Positions 15,209 through 23,930 of a stretch of DNA of 64,000 bases are shown here, in pieces. This stretch comes from Pelagibius litoralis (GTDB lineage: Bacteria; Pseudomonadota; Alphaproteobacteria; Kiloniellales; Kiloniellaceae). The notes below the pieces were generated by a model. The model was not told where the DNA came from, made no database searches, and worked only from the letters and a program-made list of their open reading frames with translations. Position 1 is the stretch's first letter. Each line of letters opens with the position of its first letter. The stretch is taken from positions 1 to 64,000 of the forward strand of contig NZ_JAAQPH010000012.1 of NCBI RefSeq assembly GCF_011683915.1, read 5' to 3'. Position numbers and translations under genes: made by a program.

Positions 15209-15805
15209 ATGGTCGCGAAACGACGTGCGGAAATGGTGGAGGAAACCCGGGCCAAGCTCATTCAGGCTGCGCGGAAGGCCTTTGCCGCCAAGGGCTATGC
15301 GGCGGCGTCGATGGACGATCTGACCGCCGATGCCGGTCTGACGCGCGGCGCGCTCTACCACAATTTCGGCGACAAGAAGGGTTTGCTGCAGGCCGTGATC
15401 GACCAGATCGACGCGGAAATGCTGGTGCGGCTGCGCAGAGAGCAGGAACGGGCGGAGACCCCATGGCGCGGACTGCTCGCGGAGTACGCCGCTTATATCG
15501 AGATGGCCTTGGAGCCGGAGATTCAGCGCATCATGCTGCTGGACGGGCCGGCCGTGCTCGGTGATCCATCGCAATGGCCCAACCAGAATGCGTGCCTTCT
15601 AAGGGCGACGCAGGAGATCCAGGCGCTCATCGACGCGGGAACGGTCAAGCCGGTGGATGCGGAAGCCGCTGCCCGGCTCCTGAATGGCGCGGCGCTCAAC
15701 GCCTCTCTCTGGATTGCTGCCGCCGACGACCCTCACGCCGTTTTTCCAAAGGCTGTCGAGGCTTTCCAGGATCTTGCCGCCGGTTTGCTGCGCGCTGAGG
15801 GCTGA
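15209..15805 (+). CDS. TetR/AcrR-family regulator
   Basis: A 198-residue repressor. The N-terminal HTH is TRAKLIQAARKAFAAKGYAA, then SMDDLTADAGLTRGALYHNFGDKKGLL (about 30-56), the usual TetR pattern. The C-terminal ligand-binding part (60-198) resembles the TetR_C group with PEIQRIMLLDGPAVLG. Start ATG 15209 follows GGAAGGG at 15199-15205; a start 12 bases earlier is in frame but lies on the ribosome site. It is divergent from the RidA gene and probably binds the three CATACG palindromes. Confidence 0.9.
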   Translation: MVAKRRAEMVEETRAKLIQAARKAFAAKGYAAASMDDLTADAGLTRGALYHNFGDKKGLLQAVIDQIDAEMLVRLRREQERAETPWRGLLAEYAAYIEMALEPEIQRIMLLDGPAVLGDPSQWPNQNACLLRATQEIQALIDAGTVKPVDAEAAARLLNGAALNASLWIAAADDPHAVFPKAVEAFQDLAAGLLRAEG

Positions 15806-15860
15806 CGTCGGAAACAGGGGCGGGACAAACCGCCGTTTGATGAAGGGCGGCCTGCCGGCC

Positions 15861-16000
15861 TAGAGCAGATCCCGGTCGGATGGAATCGCCGAAGGCGATC
15901 CATCGACCGGGTGAATCTGCTCTAACTGTTTGATGGCGATCGGATTCACATGCTTTGGCGCAACCACGAAGTGGTTCCGTCAAAACATGATCCGATCTAG
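15861..16000. repeat. Pair of palindromic intergenic elements
   Basis: Two imperfect palindromes lie in tandem. The first (15862-15926) has arms AGAGCAGAT.CC.GGTCG and the complementary CGACCGG.TGAATCTGCTCT around a small loop. The second (15938-15999) has arms GATCGGATTCACATG and CATGATCCGATC around ACCAC-GAA-GTGGT. Such AGAGCAGATTCACC-type repeats are common between genes in Rhodospirillales and relatives. No function is implied. Confidence 0.75.
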
Positions 16001-16028
16001 ACTGGACGGCATCATTTGTTGTGCGGAT

Positions 16029-16439
16029 ATGAAAAAAGCCAAACCACCTTTCGCGGATCCTGATGTCGAGGCCAGGTTCGCGTCCTTCCCGGAACCGGCG
16101 CGGGCGGGTCTGTTGAAGCTGCGCGGTCTGATCTTCGAAACGGCCGGGGCGACGCCCGGTGTCGGCGCGCTGCAGGAAACGTTGAAGTGGGGCCAGCCCG
16201 CTTACCTGACGCCGGAAACCAAATCAGGCTCGACGATCCGGCTGGGCGTTCCCAGGCAGGGCGGCTTCGCCCTCTACACCCATTGCCAGACCACGATCCT
16301 TTCAGACTTTCGCAGCCTGTTTGCCGACGACTTTGTCTATGAAGGCAATCGCGCCGTTTACTTCAAGGACAGCAAAGCCCTGCCGGCCGGAAAGCTGAGG
16401 CTGCTTATCCGCAGCGCCCTGACCTATCACATGAAGTGA
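16029..16439 (+). CDS. DUF1801 domain protein
   Basis: A 136-residue protein of the DUF1801 (YdhG-like) family: ARAGLLKLRGLIFETA, then VGALQETLKWGQPAYLTPETKSGSTIRLG and FALYTHCQTTILSDFRSLF. The LKWGxPxY motif is the family mark. The fold is related to iron-binding frataxin-like or YdhG proteins, but the function is not known. The start was set at ATG 16029, which gives a normal family length. The upstream 30 residues would come from the palindromic repeat. Confidence 0.8.
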   Translation: MKKAKPPFADPDVEARFASFPEPARAGLLKLRGLIFETAGATPGVGALQETLKWGQPAYLTPETKSGSTIRLGVPRQGGFALYTHCQTTILSDFRSLFADDFVYEGNRAVYFKDSKALPAGKLRLLIRSALTYHMK

Positions 16440-16499
16440 GGGGCCCTCTCAAGCGGCGGCCATAACCCCGAGTCCGCTCTGGCATCGGCGGCTGCCGGA

Positions 16500-17168
16500 T
16501 TACGGTGCCGACCCGCAGGCGTCATAAGTGACGTCCAGAACGTCCGCCGGCTGGCATCGGCCCGCCAGCAACGCATCGATCCTGATGACACGCTCGTTGA
16601 AAGCGGCGGGCCTGTCCGGGCGTATGTCGTTCGGCCCGAGCAGCATGGCGACGAGACCGATGAATTCATCGCGGTTCAGCTGTTCGAAGGGTTTGCCGAA
16701 ATGGGCCTGGGCCGCCGCGGCAAAGCCGCGAACCTGTCCGGTTTCGGACTTACCCAGATAGGCATGGTTTATGAACAGAACAAGCTGTTGGTCCTTGCTC
16801 AAGTGGCGATCGACGACGAACCTCGCGATCAGGCTTTGCTCGATCTTGGCAAAGCCCGGCCGAAAGGGTTCGAAGTACAGGAACTTCACCAGCGCCTGGG
16901 TAATGGTGGTCATACCCTGACCGGGCGATGCAAGGTCGATGCCCTTGTGATCATAGAAGCCGGGGTCTTCGACCTTCAACAGGATGTCCTTCTGCGCGGG
17001 CGAGAGAGCAGCAAGCGCAAGCGGTCTGGGCTTCGCCAGCCATGCCGACAGGATGGCCTCGGTTCGGGTCTCGGCTTTCCAGACGGCATAAGCCTCCCAG
17101 ACCACCAGGCCCGAAAGCGCCAGTAGGGCTGTGGCCAGGGCATATTTGAGGGTTCGGCGAAACGACAT
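16500..17168 (-). CDS. GT51-type peptidoglycan transglycosylase domain protein
   Basis: A 222-residue membrane-anchored protein. A single N-terminal span (about 7-29) precedes a glycosyltransferase-51 domain: VEDPGFYDHKGID with the catalytic-type E67, GMTTITQALVK (85-95; compare GxSTITQQLxKN), KIEQSLIARFVVDRHLSK and QLVLFINHAYLG. GT51 enzymes polymerise lipid II glycan. The protein is shorter and more divergent than MtgA, so activity is uncertain. It may be a monofunctional transglycosylase or a specialised relative. Confidence 0.75.
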   Translation of the reverse strand: MSFRRTLKYALATALLALSGLVVWEAYAVWKAETRTEAILSAWLAKPRPLALAALSPAQKDILLKVEDPGFYDHKGIDLASPGQGMTTITQALVKFLYFEPFRPGFAKIEQSLIARFVVDRHLSKDQQLVLFINHAYLGKSETGQVRGFAAAAQAHFGKPFEQLNRDEFIGLVAMLLGPNDIRPDRPAAFNERVIRIDALLAGRCQPADVLDVTYDACGSAP

Positions 17169-17399
17169 GGCAATGGCTCACACAACGTCTGATGACTCTT
17201 TGTGTCTAGGCCGGCAATTCGACCGGAATAAGGCGTGTTCGAATTGACCGCTCATGTCTGTGACCGGCAGTGCGGCCGGAGGGGCGTCTGCGCGGAGCCT
17301 GCGGTCGATCCTTCGCCTGTTGTCTTGCCGGCGTTTCTGTGGACTCTTTAGCGGCAGATTCCGAAATCGCCTGTAGTTTTCCGCTGCGAGGATCATGCC

Positions 17400-17996
17400 A
17401 TGACAACTGCGCCCGCCACATCCGCCGTCACGCCCGTGTTCAGCCCGCTCGATCTGCAAAGCCGTTCCCTTGGCTGGCAGTTCGGGGCCGTGGTCCTCGG
17501 AACGCTTTTTCTCGCAGTCTCCTCCTATATCGAAGTGCCGATGGTTCCGGTGCCCGTCACCATGCAGACCTTCGCCGTTGCCCTGGTCGGCGCGCTCTAC
17601 GGCTGGCGGCTCGGCTTCATCACCATCACCGCCTGGCTGGTTCAGGGCGCGCTCGGCATGCCGGTTCTCGCGGGCGGCGCTGCCGGCGCGCATCATTTCA
17701 TTGGCCCGACCGCCGGCTATCTCTTCGCCTTTCCCGTCGCCGGCGCGCTCATGGGCTGGCTGGCCGAACGGGGCTGGAACGGCAGGCGCGTGGTCCTGGC
17801 CTTCTTCGGCATGCTGCTGAGCAATGCCGTCTGCCTGCTGCTTGGGGCGGCATGGCTGGCGGTCATCATCGGGGCCGAACAGGCGATCCTTGCCGGCGTG
17901 ATGCCGTTTCTTGTCGGCGCACTTCTGAAATCCGCCCTCGCCGCGGCCACGCTGAAGCTGCTGTCGCGCGGCAGGATGCGCCCGGCTGCGCAATGA
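17400..17996 (+). CDS. bioY: BioY biotin transporter S component
   Basis: A 198-residue membrane protein with about six spans. The BioY signature is present: YIEVPMVPVPVTMQTFAVAL (about 48-67), LVGALYGWRLG, QGALGMPVLAGGAAGAHHFIGPTAGYLFAFPVAG. BioY captures biotin, with or without the shared EcfAAT energising module. No EcfA/EcfT genes are seen nearby, so it would act alone or with a remote module. No biotin operator was recognised upstream. Confidence 0.92.
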   Translation: MTTAPATSAVTPVFSPLDLQSRSLGWQFGAVVLGTLFLAVSSYIEVPMVPVPVTMQTFAVALVGALYGWRLGFITITAWLVQGALGMPVLAGGAAGAHHFIGPTAGYLFAFPVAGALMGWLAERGWNGRRVVLAFFGMLLSNAVCLLLGAAWLAVIIGAEQAILAGVMPFLVGALLKSALAAATLKLLSRGRMRPAAQ

Positions 17997-18051
17997 CAGG
18001 CCTTGGCCGATCGGCATTGCCCGGCAAATAAATGGTTCCGAAAGGAACGGC

Positions 18052-18405
18052 ATGCGTCCGAGAGAAGTCGTAAAAGCCTGGGTGGACGCCTTCAACAGCG
18101 GCGATCCCGATGCGGTCGCCGGGTTTTACGATGACGACGCCGTGAATCATCAAGTGACCCGCGAGCCGGTCGAGGGCCGCACGGCCATACGGGACATGTT
18201 CGCACAGGAGTTTGCCCAGGCTGAGATGGTCTGCATCGTCGAGGCGATTTTCGAGGACGGGGACTGGGCGATCCTGGAATGGAAAGATCCGCTCGGCCTG
18301 AGGGGCTGTGGCTTCTTCCACATCGACAACGACAAGATCGTCTTCCAACGCGGTTACTGGGACAAGCTTTCCTTCCTGAGGCAACATGGCCTGCCCATAG
18401 AGTGA
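18052..18405 (+). CDS. NTF2-like (SnoaL-type) protein
   Basis: A 117-residue single-domain protein of the NTF2-like cone fold: VVKAWVDAFNSGDPDAVAGFYDDDAVNH, then GRTAIRDMFAQEF and DWAILEWKDPLGLRGCGFFHI. These small proteins serve as isomerases, hydrolases or binding proteins, and the family gives no specific role. The gene lies 56 bases after bioY on the same strand and may be cotranscribed. Confidence 0.85.
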   Translation: MRPREVVKAWVDAFNSGDPDAVAGFYDDDAVNHQVTREPVEGRTAIRDMFAQEFAQAEMVCIVEAIFEDGDWAILEWKDPLGLRGCGFFHIDNDKIVFQRGYWDKLSFLRQHGLPIE

Positions 18406-18443
18406 TCTTTGCCCCGCGCGGGCGTCATAGACGGCAATTCTCC

Positions 18444-18467
18444 GCCTTCATGGTCAAGCGGGGCGCT
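18444..18467. repeat. 24-bp direct repeat, left copy
   Basis: GCCTTCATGGTCAAGCGGGG followed by CGCT occurs here and, identical and in the same orientation, at 21284-21307. A short GGGCGTC piece also precedes both. The pair brackets a 2.8-kb segment of lower GC with three genes. Confidence 0.7.
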
Positions 18468-18605
18468 TACTCTTGGTCAATCCGAAAGCCAATAGTTTTC
18501 ACTCTCAGTCTAGACACGATTTGAGTCAGAGTTAGCTCAAGCGTCCCAGGAGAAGTAGGTCTGCTTTTGCGTTCATTTAGCATTTGGTTCGGAGGTTATT
18601 GAGCC

Positions 18606-19928
18606 TTGAGCATCCTTGTAGATTTTTTTGCTCCTTATGTTCGGTTTCTACATGGTGCAGCATACAATATCCAACAAAACACTGAGGGACTTGGGATTCA
18701 TTCCTCTCACTTCCTTGTTCGGGACGCAACGGGAAACATTGTAGGGAGTTATTGGTCGCCGGGGGAGGCAGCTGTAACGATTCTGGGAATTCTTGTGCTC
18801 TATTATTTAGGGCTCATCCTTTTGGTTTCCTTGGCTACATACATTTTGGGGCGGATGAAAGGGGTCTTCATCACAATGCTCCTTCTAGCCGTACCCGGTA
18901 TTTTCAATGTGTTCGGACTCTTTCCTGACATCAACTACGTTCCCGATGAGTTCATTGTTGGAGGAACGGGGGTGCTTGGGAGTCCATGGGGCATGCTTCC
19001 ACTGCTCCTCATGGCGCTGTTAACCGGCTGGAGCGTGGTTATCGTTCTATCCGATGTCTGCAGTCTGGGAGAGAGGTTTCGCCATTACTATGATCATTTG
19101 TGGTATGTGATGGTTATAATCGCCGGTATTTATTTCGTCGATGACCTGAGCGCGCAAGAGAACCTTGGAAACCTGAAAGCGGAAAACCAAAGCGCCCGTC
19201 AGGCAAGCGCCTATCTGCTGGAACAAGTGAGAGACTACCAACGCCAATGTCAGGTGGATTCGTCTCTTGGGGCAGCTTCCTGCGACTGGGCATCGCGCGT
19301 GCAGCAGCTTCTGAATCATTATGCCGCAAGAGACGAACGGACATTTCATTTGTTGGGCCCAAAGTCGAGCGCTGATGTTTACAGTGCCGGCACAGGCAGA
19401 ATTTCACTTCCAGAGATCTTGCAGATCCGGCGTGAGATCATGGCTTACAACAATTCTCGGTGTCCGGTCGACGACACCGATGGATTGCACAGGTTTTACA
19501 GAATGTCCGATACCTGCCAACTCCCGCCGGCGCAGTTTTGCACCGCGTTTCCGGACCCGTTTGAAGGAGATAACAAGAACAGCGATGCGAGCAGGTTCTT
19601 TTTTGCACTTGCCGTCGAATGCATTGTACCGAGTTTGGTACGATCTCGAAAGCTGCAGGAAAAGCAAGCGGTGAAGCAATCACAAAGTGCCATAAACAAG
19701 CACTATCGTTGGATGTTTTTCATGCTGCTTTCGGCGATTGCCGGCGGCAAGGTGGCCAATTCAACATCTCGAGCGGCAGCGATAGATAAAAGGAACAAGG
19801 AAGAAAGGCAACGCCTATGGCGTGGTGTAAGGCGTGCAATTGGAGCGCTAGTCAACGCAGTCGCGGTCTCTGGTGGTTACGGCTTCGCTATGGCCCGTCA
19901 TATGACCCGTGCCGTATGTAAGCGTTGA
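18606..19928 (+). CDS. Membrane protein of unknown function, lower GC
   Basis: A 440-residue protein that I cannot assign. Hydrophobic spans are seen at about 56-80, 86-108, 128-152 and 160-178. After them comes a soluble part with coiled-coil-like and cysteine-containing stretches (RDYQRQCQVDSSLGAASCDW, NSRCPVDDTDG, SDTCQLPPAQFCTAFPDPF), then a possible span near 365-380 and a very basic tail. Start TTG 18606 is proposed because GGAGG lies at 18591-18595; no nearby ATG fits. GC is clearly below the neighbours and codon choice differs, so recent acquisition is likely. It lies between the two 24-bp direct repeats. Confidence 0.65.
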   Translation: MSILVDFFAPYVRFLHGAAYNIQQNTEGLGIHSSHFLVRDATGNIVGSYWSPGEAAVTILGILVLYYLGLILLVSLATYILGRMKGVFITMLLLAVPGIFNVFGLFPDINYVPDEFIVGGTGVLGSPWGMLPLLLMALLTGWSVVIVLSDVCSLGERFRHYYDHLWYVMVIIAGIYFVDDLSAQENLGNLKAENQSARQASAYLLEQVRDYQRQCQVDSSLGAASCDWASRVQQLLNHYAARDERTFHLLGPKSSADVYSAGTGRISLPEILQIRREIMAYNNSRCPVDDTDGLHRFYRMSDTCQLPPAQFCTAFPDPFEGDNKNSDASRFFFALAVECIVPSLVRSRKLQEKQAVKQSQSAINKHYRWMFFMLLSAIAGGKVANSTSRAAAIDKRNKEERQRLWRGVRRAIGALVNAVAVSGGYGFAMARHMTRAVCKR

Positions 19929-20186
19929 ATGGGCGAGACGGCAAACAGGCACTGCCTTTTTCTGATTGTCGCAGAGCAGTTCTGCCCGGAAGAAAAACGC
20001 TGCTTGTCCTTTTTGCAAAACCGTTTCCAGGCAACACTTGCCTAACCGTTTGACGCTGTTGGACGACCGCTCAATGATCTGAAAACCGACGTTCACATCA
20101 AGCAGCGTGAACGGTCGGAGAGGGTCAAATGTATCGGAAGGATAGACTTGGCGCCTAAATCGATTGCTTTGCGCGCTCGGTCCTTT

Positions 20187-20600
20187 CTAAGAGTCGGGTT
20201 CGAATTTCATTCCGAAATTAATTTTGCGAAACCCGAATTTTTCATAGAACGGAACGTTCACCGGGTTCCTGTTCCAAGCGAACAGCCCGATGGATTGGTA
20301 AGGCCGGTTCTTCAACTGACCGACGATTCGCTTCATGATCTCCGTGCCGATACCGCGGCTTTGATAGGCCGGATGAACCGCAACGTCATACACCATGCAC
20401 ATGGTTCCATCTTCCAGTATCCGGCCCATGCCGACGAGCCGTTCACGGTCCCACGCCGTGATCAGAAGTGAGGAAAGCGCGCAAATTCGATCCCAGGCAT
20501 CGGCGCCACGGCGCCCCCATCCCACGGCTTCGATCAGATCATCGAGCTTTTCGGCCGGAACTGGGTTTTCCGTGCGAAACTGGAATTCAGTGACCGCCAT
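20187..20600 (-). CDS. GNAT family N-acetyltransferase
   Basis: A 137-residue GNAT protein. The CoA-binding segment is VYDVAVHPAYQSRGIGTEIMKRIV (about 73-96; Q-S-R-G-I-G), and the end FYEKFGFRKINFGM is the usual closing unit. The N-terminal region DDLIEAVGWGRRG resembles small acetyltransferases of the YhbS/PanM type. ATG 20600 is preferred over an upstream in-frame TTG-type start. The substrate is unknown. It is in the lower-GC block, 48 bases downstream of the NTPase gene on the same strand, so the two may form an operon. Confidence 0.85.
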   Translation of the reverse strand: MAVTEFQFRTENPVPAEKLDDLIEAVGWGRRGADAWDRICALSSLLITAWDRERLVGMGRILEDGTMCMVYDVAVHPAYQSRGIGTEIMKRIVGQLKNRPYQSIGLFAWNRNPVNVPFYEKFGFRKINFGMKFEPDS

Positions 20601-20648
20601 GCCGAATCCTTTAGAGATTAGTTTACAAGCCACCATTTCTGATGGGCG

Positions 20649-21179
20649 CTAGCTTTCTGTCACCCAATTGATTCTGGCAACGACCTCATCAGCGATGTCC
20701 AACGGAGAACGGCCCTCGGTGTCGACCAAGAAGTCGGCTGGGGCGCTTCTCTGAAGGCTTCGCGAAAGTTCGACGGCCCGCGCCTCGTGCCAGTTGCGCC
20801 CGGAACCCAACTCACGTGTCCGTACTCGTTCGATCAACGTCTCATCGCTGGCGCGCAACTGGCAGATTGTTGACCTGGAGTTTGGGATCCTGCGCCGAAT
20901 CTCCTCAAGCTCGTGTTGCGTCTCAATGACGCGGGCGACGATCAGATTTCGCGACCCGGCAGCAGAACAGTTGGTCCAAACATCTCGTAGGTTCAAAAGT
21001 GCCAACCGGCTTGCGAACCGATCATCCGGTGGTCGAGGATATGTCTCGGCAAGAGCATCCATGTCGAGAAAGGTATGAGCCACCTTGCTTCGACTAAGTG
21101 ATGCGCTTATCTCGCTGCCGATGGTCGTCTTGCCCACCCCAACAGGCCCGCTGATCAAGAGTAATGGTATTATAGTCAT
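20649..21179 (-). CDS. P-loop NTPase/kinase-like protein
   Basis: A 176-residue protein starting directly with a Walker A motif: LLISGPVGVGKTTIGSEIS (about 7-25). DMDALAETYPRPPDDR follows, with the acidic residues often used by adenylylate- or nucleoside-kinase-like proteins, and later arginines lie in ELGSGRNWHEARAVELSR. It looks like a small phosphotransferase of the AAA_33/zeta-like kind, but the substrate is unknown. No antitoxin partner lies beside it, so a zeta-type toxin role is not supported. Start ATG 21179 places the P-loop at the normal distance. Confidence 0.75.
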   Translation of the reverse strand: MTIIPLLLISGPVGVGKTTIGSEISASLSRSKVAHTFLDMDALAETYPRPPDDRFASRLALLNLRDVWTNCSAAGSRNLIVARVIETQHELEEIRRRIPNSRSTICQLRASDETLIERVRTRELGSGRNWHEARAVELSRSLQRSAPADFLVDTEGRSPLDIADEVVARINWVTES

Positions 21180-21283
21180 GTGTTGCAGAGTAAGTCTGCG
21201 ATCAAGATTACGCCAGCCAACGAAGGACGGCTTTGGGTCGATTGAGCCGATCAATACAAGTCGGATGTCGGGCGTCTCTGTCT

Positions 21284-21307
21284 GCCTTCATGGTCAAGCG
21301 GGGCGCT
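21284..21307. repeat. 24-bp direct repeat, right copy
   Basis: Identical to 18444-18467 and in the same orientation. It marks the right end of the lower-GC segment. Both copies share the preceding GGGCGTC piece but differ in the bases between. Confidence 0.7.
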
Positions 21308-21360
21308 GTTGATCGAACGTTCAGCCTATACACCTTGTTGTCGACCTACCTGAATGCCCT

Positions 21361-21924
21361 TCACCGCCCGTCCTTCGCCTCAATCACCCGCGCCGGGTTA
21401 CCCACGACGGTGGCGCCCGCCGCTACATCGCGGGTGACGACGCTGCCGGCGCCGACGATGGCATCGGCGCCGATGGTGACGCCGGCCAGGATGATCGCGC
21501 CGCCGCCGATCCAGACCCGCTCGCCGAGAGTCACGGGCCGGGCGATTTCCAGCCCCGCTTCCGTCCGCTTGGCGGCGTCCTTGTGATGCTCTGCACAGTA
21601 AATCTGAACGTTCGGTCCCAGCTGGCTGCGCGCGCCGATGCGCACCGGCGCGGAGTCCAGAATGGTGCAGCCGGCGTTCAGGAACACCTGATCGCCCAGT
21701 TCGATGTTGATCCCGTAGGCGCAATGAAACGGCGCCTCGATGATCGCTGTCGGCGCGGTCATCAGGGCCCGCAGTGCCGGGCCGATGGCGCCGCGCTCCG
21801 CCGGTGGCAGGGTATTGTGCTGGTGCACCGCCGCCCGCGCCGTGACGCGCAGGGCCTCCAGCTCGTCGTCCAGGCAGGTGTACCACTCTCCGGCGGCCAT
21901 TTTCTCACGTTCTGATTTCGGCAT
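21361..21924 (-). CDS. Sugar O-acetyltransferase (Maa/NodL type)
   Basis: A 187-residue left-handed beta-helix acetyltransferase. The N-terminal Mac domain is REKMAAGEWYTCLDDELEALR (about 5-25). Hexapeptide repeats follow from about 95: VFLNAGCTILDSAPVRIGARSQLGPNVQIY, then WIGGGAIILAGVTIGADAIVGAGSVVTRDV. The catalytic-type histidine is in CAEHHKD. This matches maltose/galactoside O-acetyltransferases. The real sugar is unknown. ATG 21924 (MPKSEREKM) is preferred over the longer frame, which has no supporting sequence. Confidence 0.9.
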   Translation of the reverse strand: MPKSEREKMAAGEWYTCLDDELEALRVTARAAVHQHNTLPPAERGAIGPALRALMTAPTAIIEAPFHCAYGINIELGDQVFLNAGCTILDSAPVRIGARSQLGPNVQIYCAEHHKDAAKRTEAGLEIARPVTLGERVWIGGGAIILAGVTIGADAIVGAGSVVTRDVAAGATVVGNPARVIEAKDGR

Positions 21925-22036
21925 CGATCCGTCCTGTGGCGGGAAGTTTCGCGTCGGGTTTCTTGAGAATTTCAGCGTTCGGTGTTTTACAACAGGCGGG
22001 AACCGAAGGCCGAGAGAGGCAAAAAGGGGTATCGCC

Positions 22037-22381
22037 CTACTTGGCGCCGACGCGCGCCAGGACCTCGCGCGGGATGGCATATTGCTCAATCGGATCGTCT
22101 TGGTTCATCAGGCCGCAGAGTTCGCGTTGGATAAAATAGCCGTAGACGGCGTCTGTCGCGGCCTGCAGGGCGGCCTGCCTCCTGTTGGCGGTCTTGGGGT
22201 CGGCGGTATCGTTATCCGGGTTTTCGTCAAACGCCTTCAGATCGTCCAGGGCTTGCCGGACCAGCCGGCCGGCGCGCCCGAGCGAAGCGGCCTTTTCCGC
22301 CAGGATCTCGGCATCAAGAACGCTGGCGCCGGTCTCAATGTTCAGGCCCGTGGAGAGGTTTTGCGGCAGGCGAAACGACAT
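22037..22381 (-). CDS. DUF6665-like small protein
   Basis: A 114-residue, largely alpha-helical protein: ASVLDAEILAEKAASLGRAGRLVRQALDDL, then RRQAALQAATDAVYGYFIQRELCGLM and YAIPREVLARVGA at the end. This pattern (ERAxxLGRxG ... YxxQREACGLRD ... VPREVLARLG) matches what I recall as DUF6665, a conserved alphaproteobacterial family of unknown role. Start ATG 22381 gives the family length. The remaining upstream frame has no family match. Confidence 0.65.
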   Translation of the reverse strand: MSFRLPQNLSTGLNIETGASVLDAEILAEKAASLGRAGRLVRQALDDLKAFDENPDNDTADPKTANRRQAALQAATDAVYGYFIQRELCGLMNQDDPIEQYAIPREVLARVGAK

Positions 22382-22557
22382 GAAGTCCTGGCGGATGGTT
22401 CTATCAGTTCCGGTAGGTTGCGGTTCTTCACCCTGTCGGGGGCACTTCACCAGATGCTTCCGGCTATATGGTATCGGTTTCCCGAATTTGTACACCCAGC
22501 ACTTGCCACGTGTCTCGGTTCTTAGCGGGTTACCGGCCCGTTGTGCCCGCCCGGGCT

Positions 22558-23655
22558 TTACGGGATCGTTGCCACAAAAGCCCCGGCCCGCTCCAGCGCG
22601 CCTTCGATCAGGCCGCCGTGCTCGCGCGATGTCTCCGTCGCTATAAAGCTCAGGCGGTGGGACCAAGAGTCGGCGAGGTGCAGCGGCATGCCGTAAGCCG
22701 GATGCTGGCCCAAGGGTGCGGCATCGCTCTCCAGGGCGGTGAAGGGCTCCCGGCTCCAGTCCTGCAGCTTCAGGGCCTGGGCCTGCCCGGCATGATCGCC
22801 GAAAAGCTCGACCAGTTGTTGTTGCGCCGCGTCAATCAGGGCCGAGGGTCCACCGGCAGTCTCCGCCAGGGCCGTCCGCTGCGCCGCGTCGAGGCCGACA
22901 AAACCGAAGAGGGCGTAGGGCCCAGCCTCCGGGGGCGAGATGTCGTGAATTTCGGCCAGCGGTCCCTTGCGGCTGATGGCATCGCCGGAAAGACCCTGTT
23001 CCCGCCAGAAGGGGCTGTCGTAGATCGCCAAAAACTTGGCGTGTCCGGCCATCCAGGTCGGCGTCTGCTCAAGGAAGCGGGTGATATCCGACGGCAGGGC
23101 CGGGGTGAAAGCGATTTTGCTCGCCAGGCGTGGCGGGATCGCCAGGGCGACGGCGCCGGCGCTGATCTGCACGGTGCCGTCGGGTGTGGCGACGCCCAGG
23201 CACAGGCCGTTCGCCGTCTTTTCCAGTGTCCGCACGGTATGGCCGAGGCGGACCTGTTCCGGTGCCAGCCTTTGCGACAGCGCCTGGATCAGCGCGCCCG
23301 GGCCGCCCTGGATGCGCAGGGCGTTGCCCATGGGGCCGAAGCCGGGGTGACGCTCGATCCGGCCGTCGGCAAGCTGATGGAGCAGGGCCCCGGTCGCATA
23401 CTGCGGAAAGACCGCGATGCCAGAGGCCGCCAGCAGGCCGGCGACATGGGGCTGTCCGGGCCAGATCCACGATGGCCCAAGATCGAAATCATAGCCGCCG
23501 GCCGAGAATGACAGAATACGCCCGCCGAGGCGGTTGCGTGCCTCCAGAACCGGGGCCTCGATCCCCTGATCGGCAAGTGCCGCGGCCGCCGCCAGTCCGC
23601 TCAAGCCAGCGCCGACGATCACCACGTCGTAGTGTTGGCCGTCCGTTGCCGGCAT
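22558..23655 (-). CDS. FAD-dependent amine oxidase
   Basis: A 365-residue flavoprotein of the monoamine oxidase group. The ADP-binding site is DVVIVGAGLSGLAAAAALAD (10-29), with the ribose-binding acid followed by EARNRLGGRI (38-47), standard for this family. The central region PTWMAGHAKFLAIYDSPFWREQGLSG and the C-terminal HRLSFIATETSREHGGLIEGALERAG contact the flavin and substrate. It oxidises an amine to an imine with hydrogen peroxide release. The amine is unknown. ATG 23655 is preferred, as it places the Rossmann motif near the N-terminus. Confidence 0.88.
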   Translation of the reverse strand: MPATDGQHYDVVIVGAGLSGLAAAAALADQGIEAPVLEARNRLGGRILSFSAGGYDFDLGPSWIWPGQPHVAGLLAASGIAVFPQYATGALLHQLADGRIERHPGFGPMGNALRIQGGPGALIQALSQRLAPEQVRLGHTVRTLEKTANGLCLGVATPDGTVQISAGAVALAIPPRLASKIAFTPALPSDITRFLEQTPTWMAGHAKFLAIYDSPFWREQGLSGDAISRKGPLAEIHDISPPEAGPYALFGFVGLDAAQRTALAETAGGPSALIDAAQQQLVELFGDHAGQAQALKLQDWSREPFTALESDAAPLGQHPAYGMPLHLADSWSHRLSFIATETSREHGGLIEGALERAGAFVATIP

Positions 23656-23930
23656 CTCAGGTATTTGACGAGGGAGGGCGGGCCGCACAGCCGACTCTCC
23701 CGGAAAGGGTTGGGGAGTCGAGGCGTTGAGTGAGCGGTGTCATGGCGTATCGCGCTATTTTCGTCACTATGTCGGTCGGCCCGGCAGGGGTCAAGGAGAC
23801 CGGCCGGGCTTCAGGACGACAGGCAGGGTATCGCATGAATTTTCTTCATCTCCTCCTGCATCCTTCGCGTTTGCCGGATGGCGTTTGCGCCGCGACCCTG
23901 GGGCTCCCTTTGATGCAGGAGTAGCCCGCC

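Noticed and set aside
20649-21179. Zeta-type toxin kinase of a toxin-antitoxin pair
   Set aside because: Only the P-loop is shared; no epsilon-like antitoxin gene is adjacent, and the next gene is a GNAT of ordinary type.
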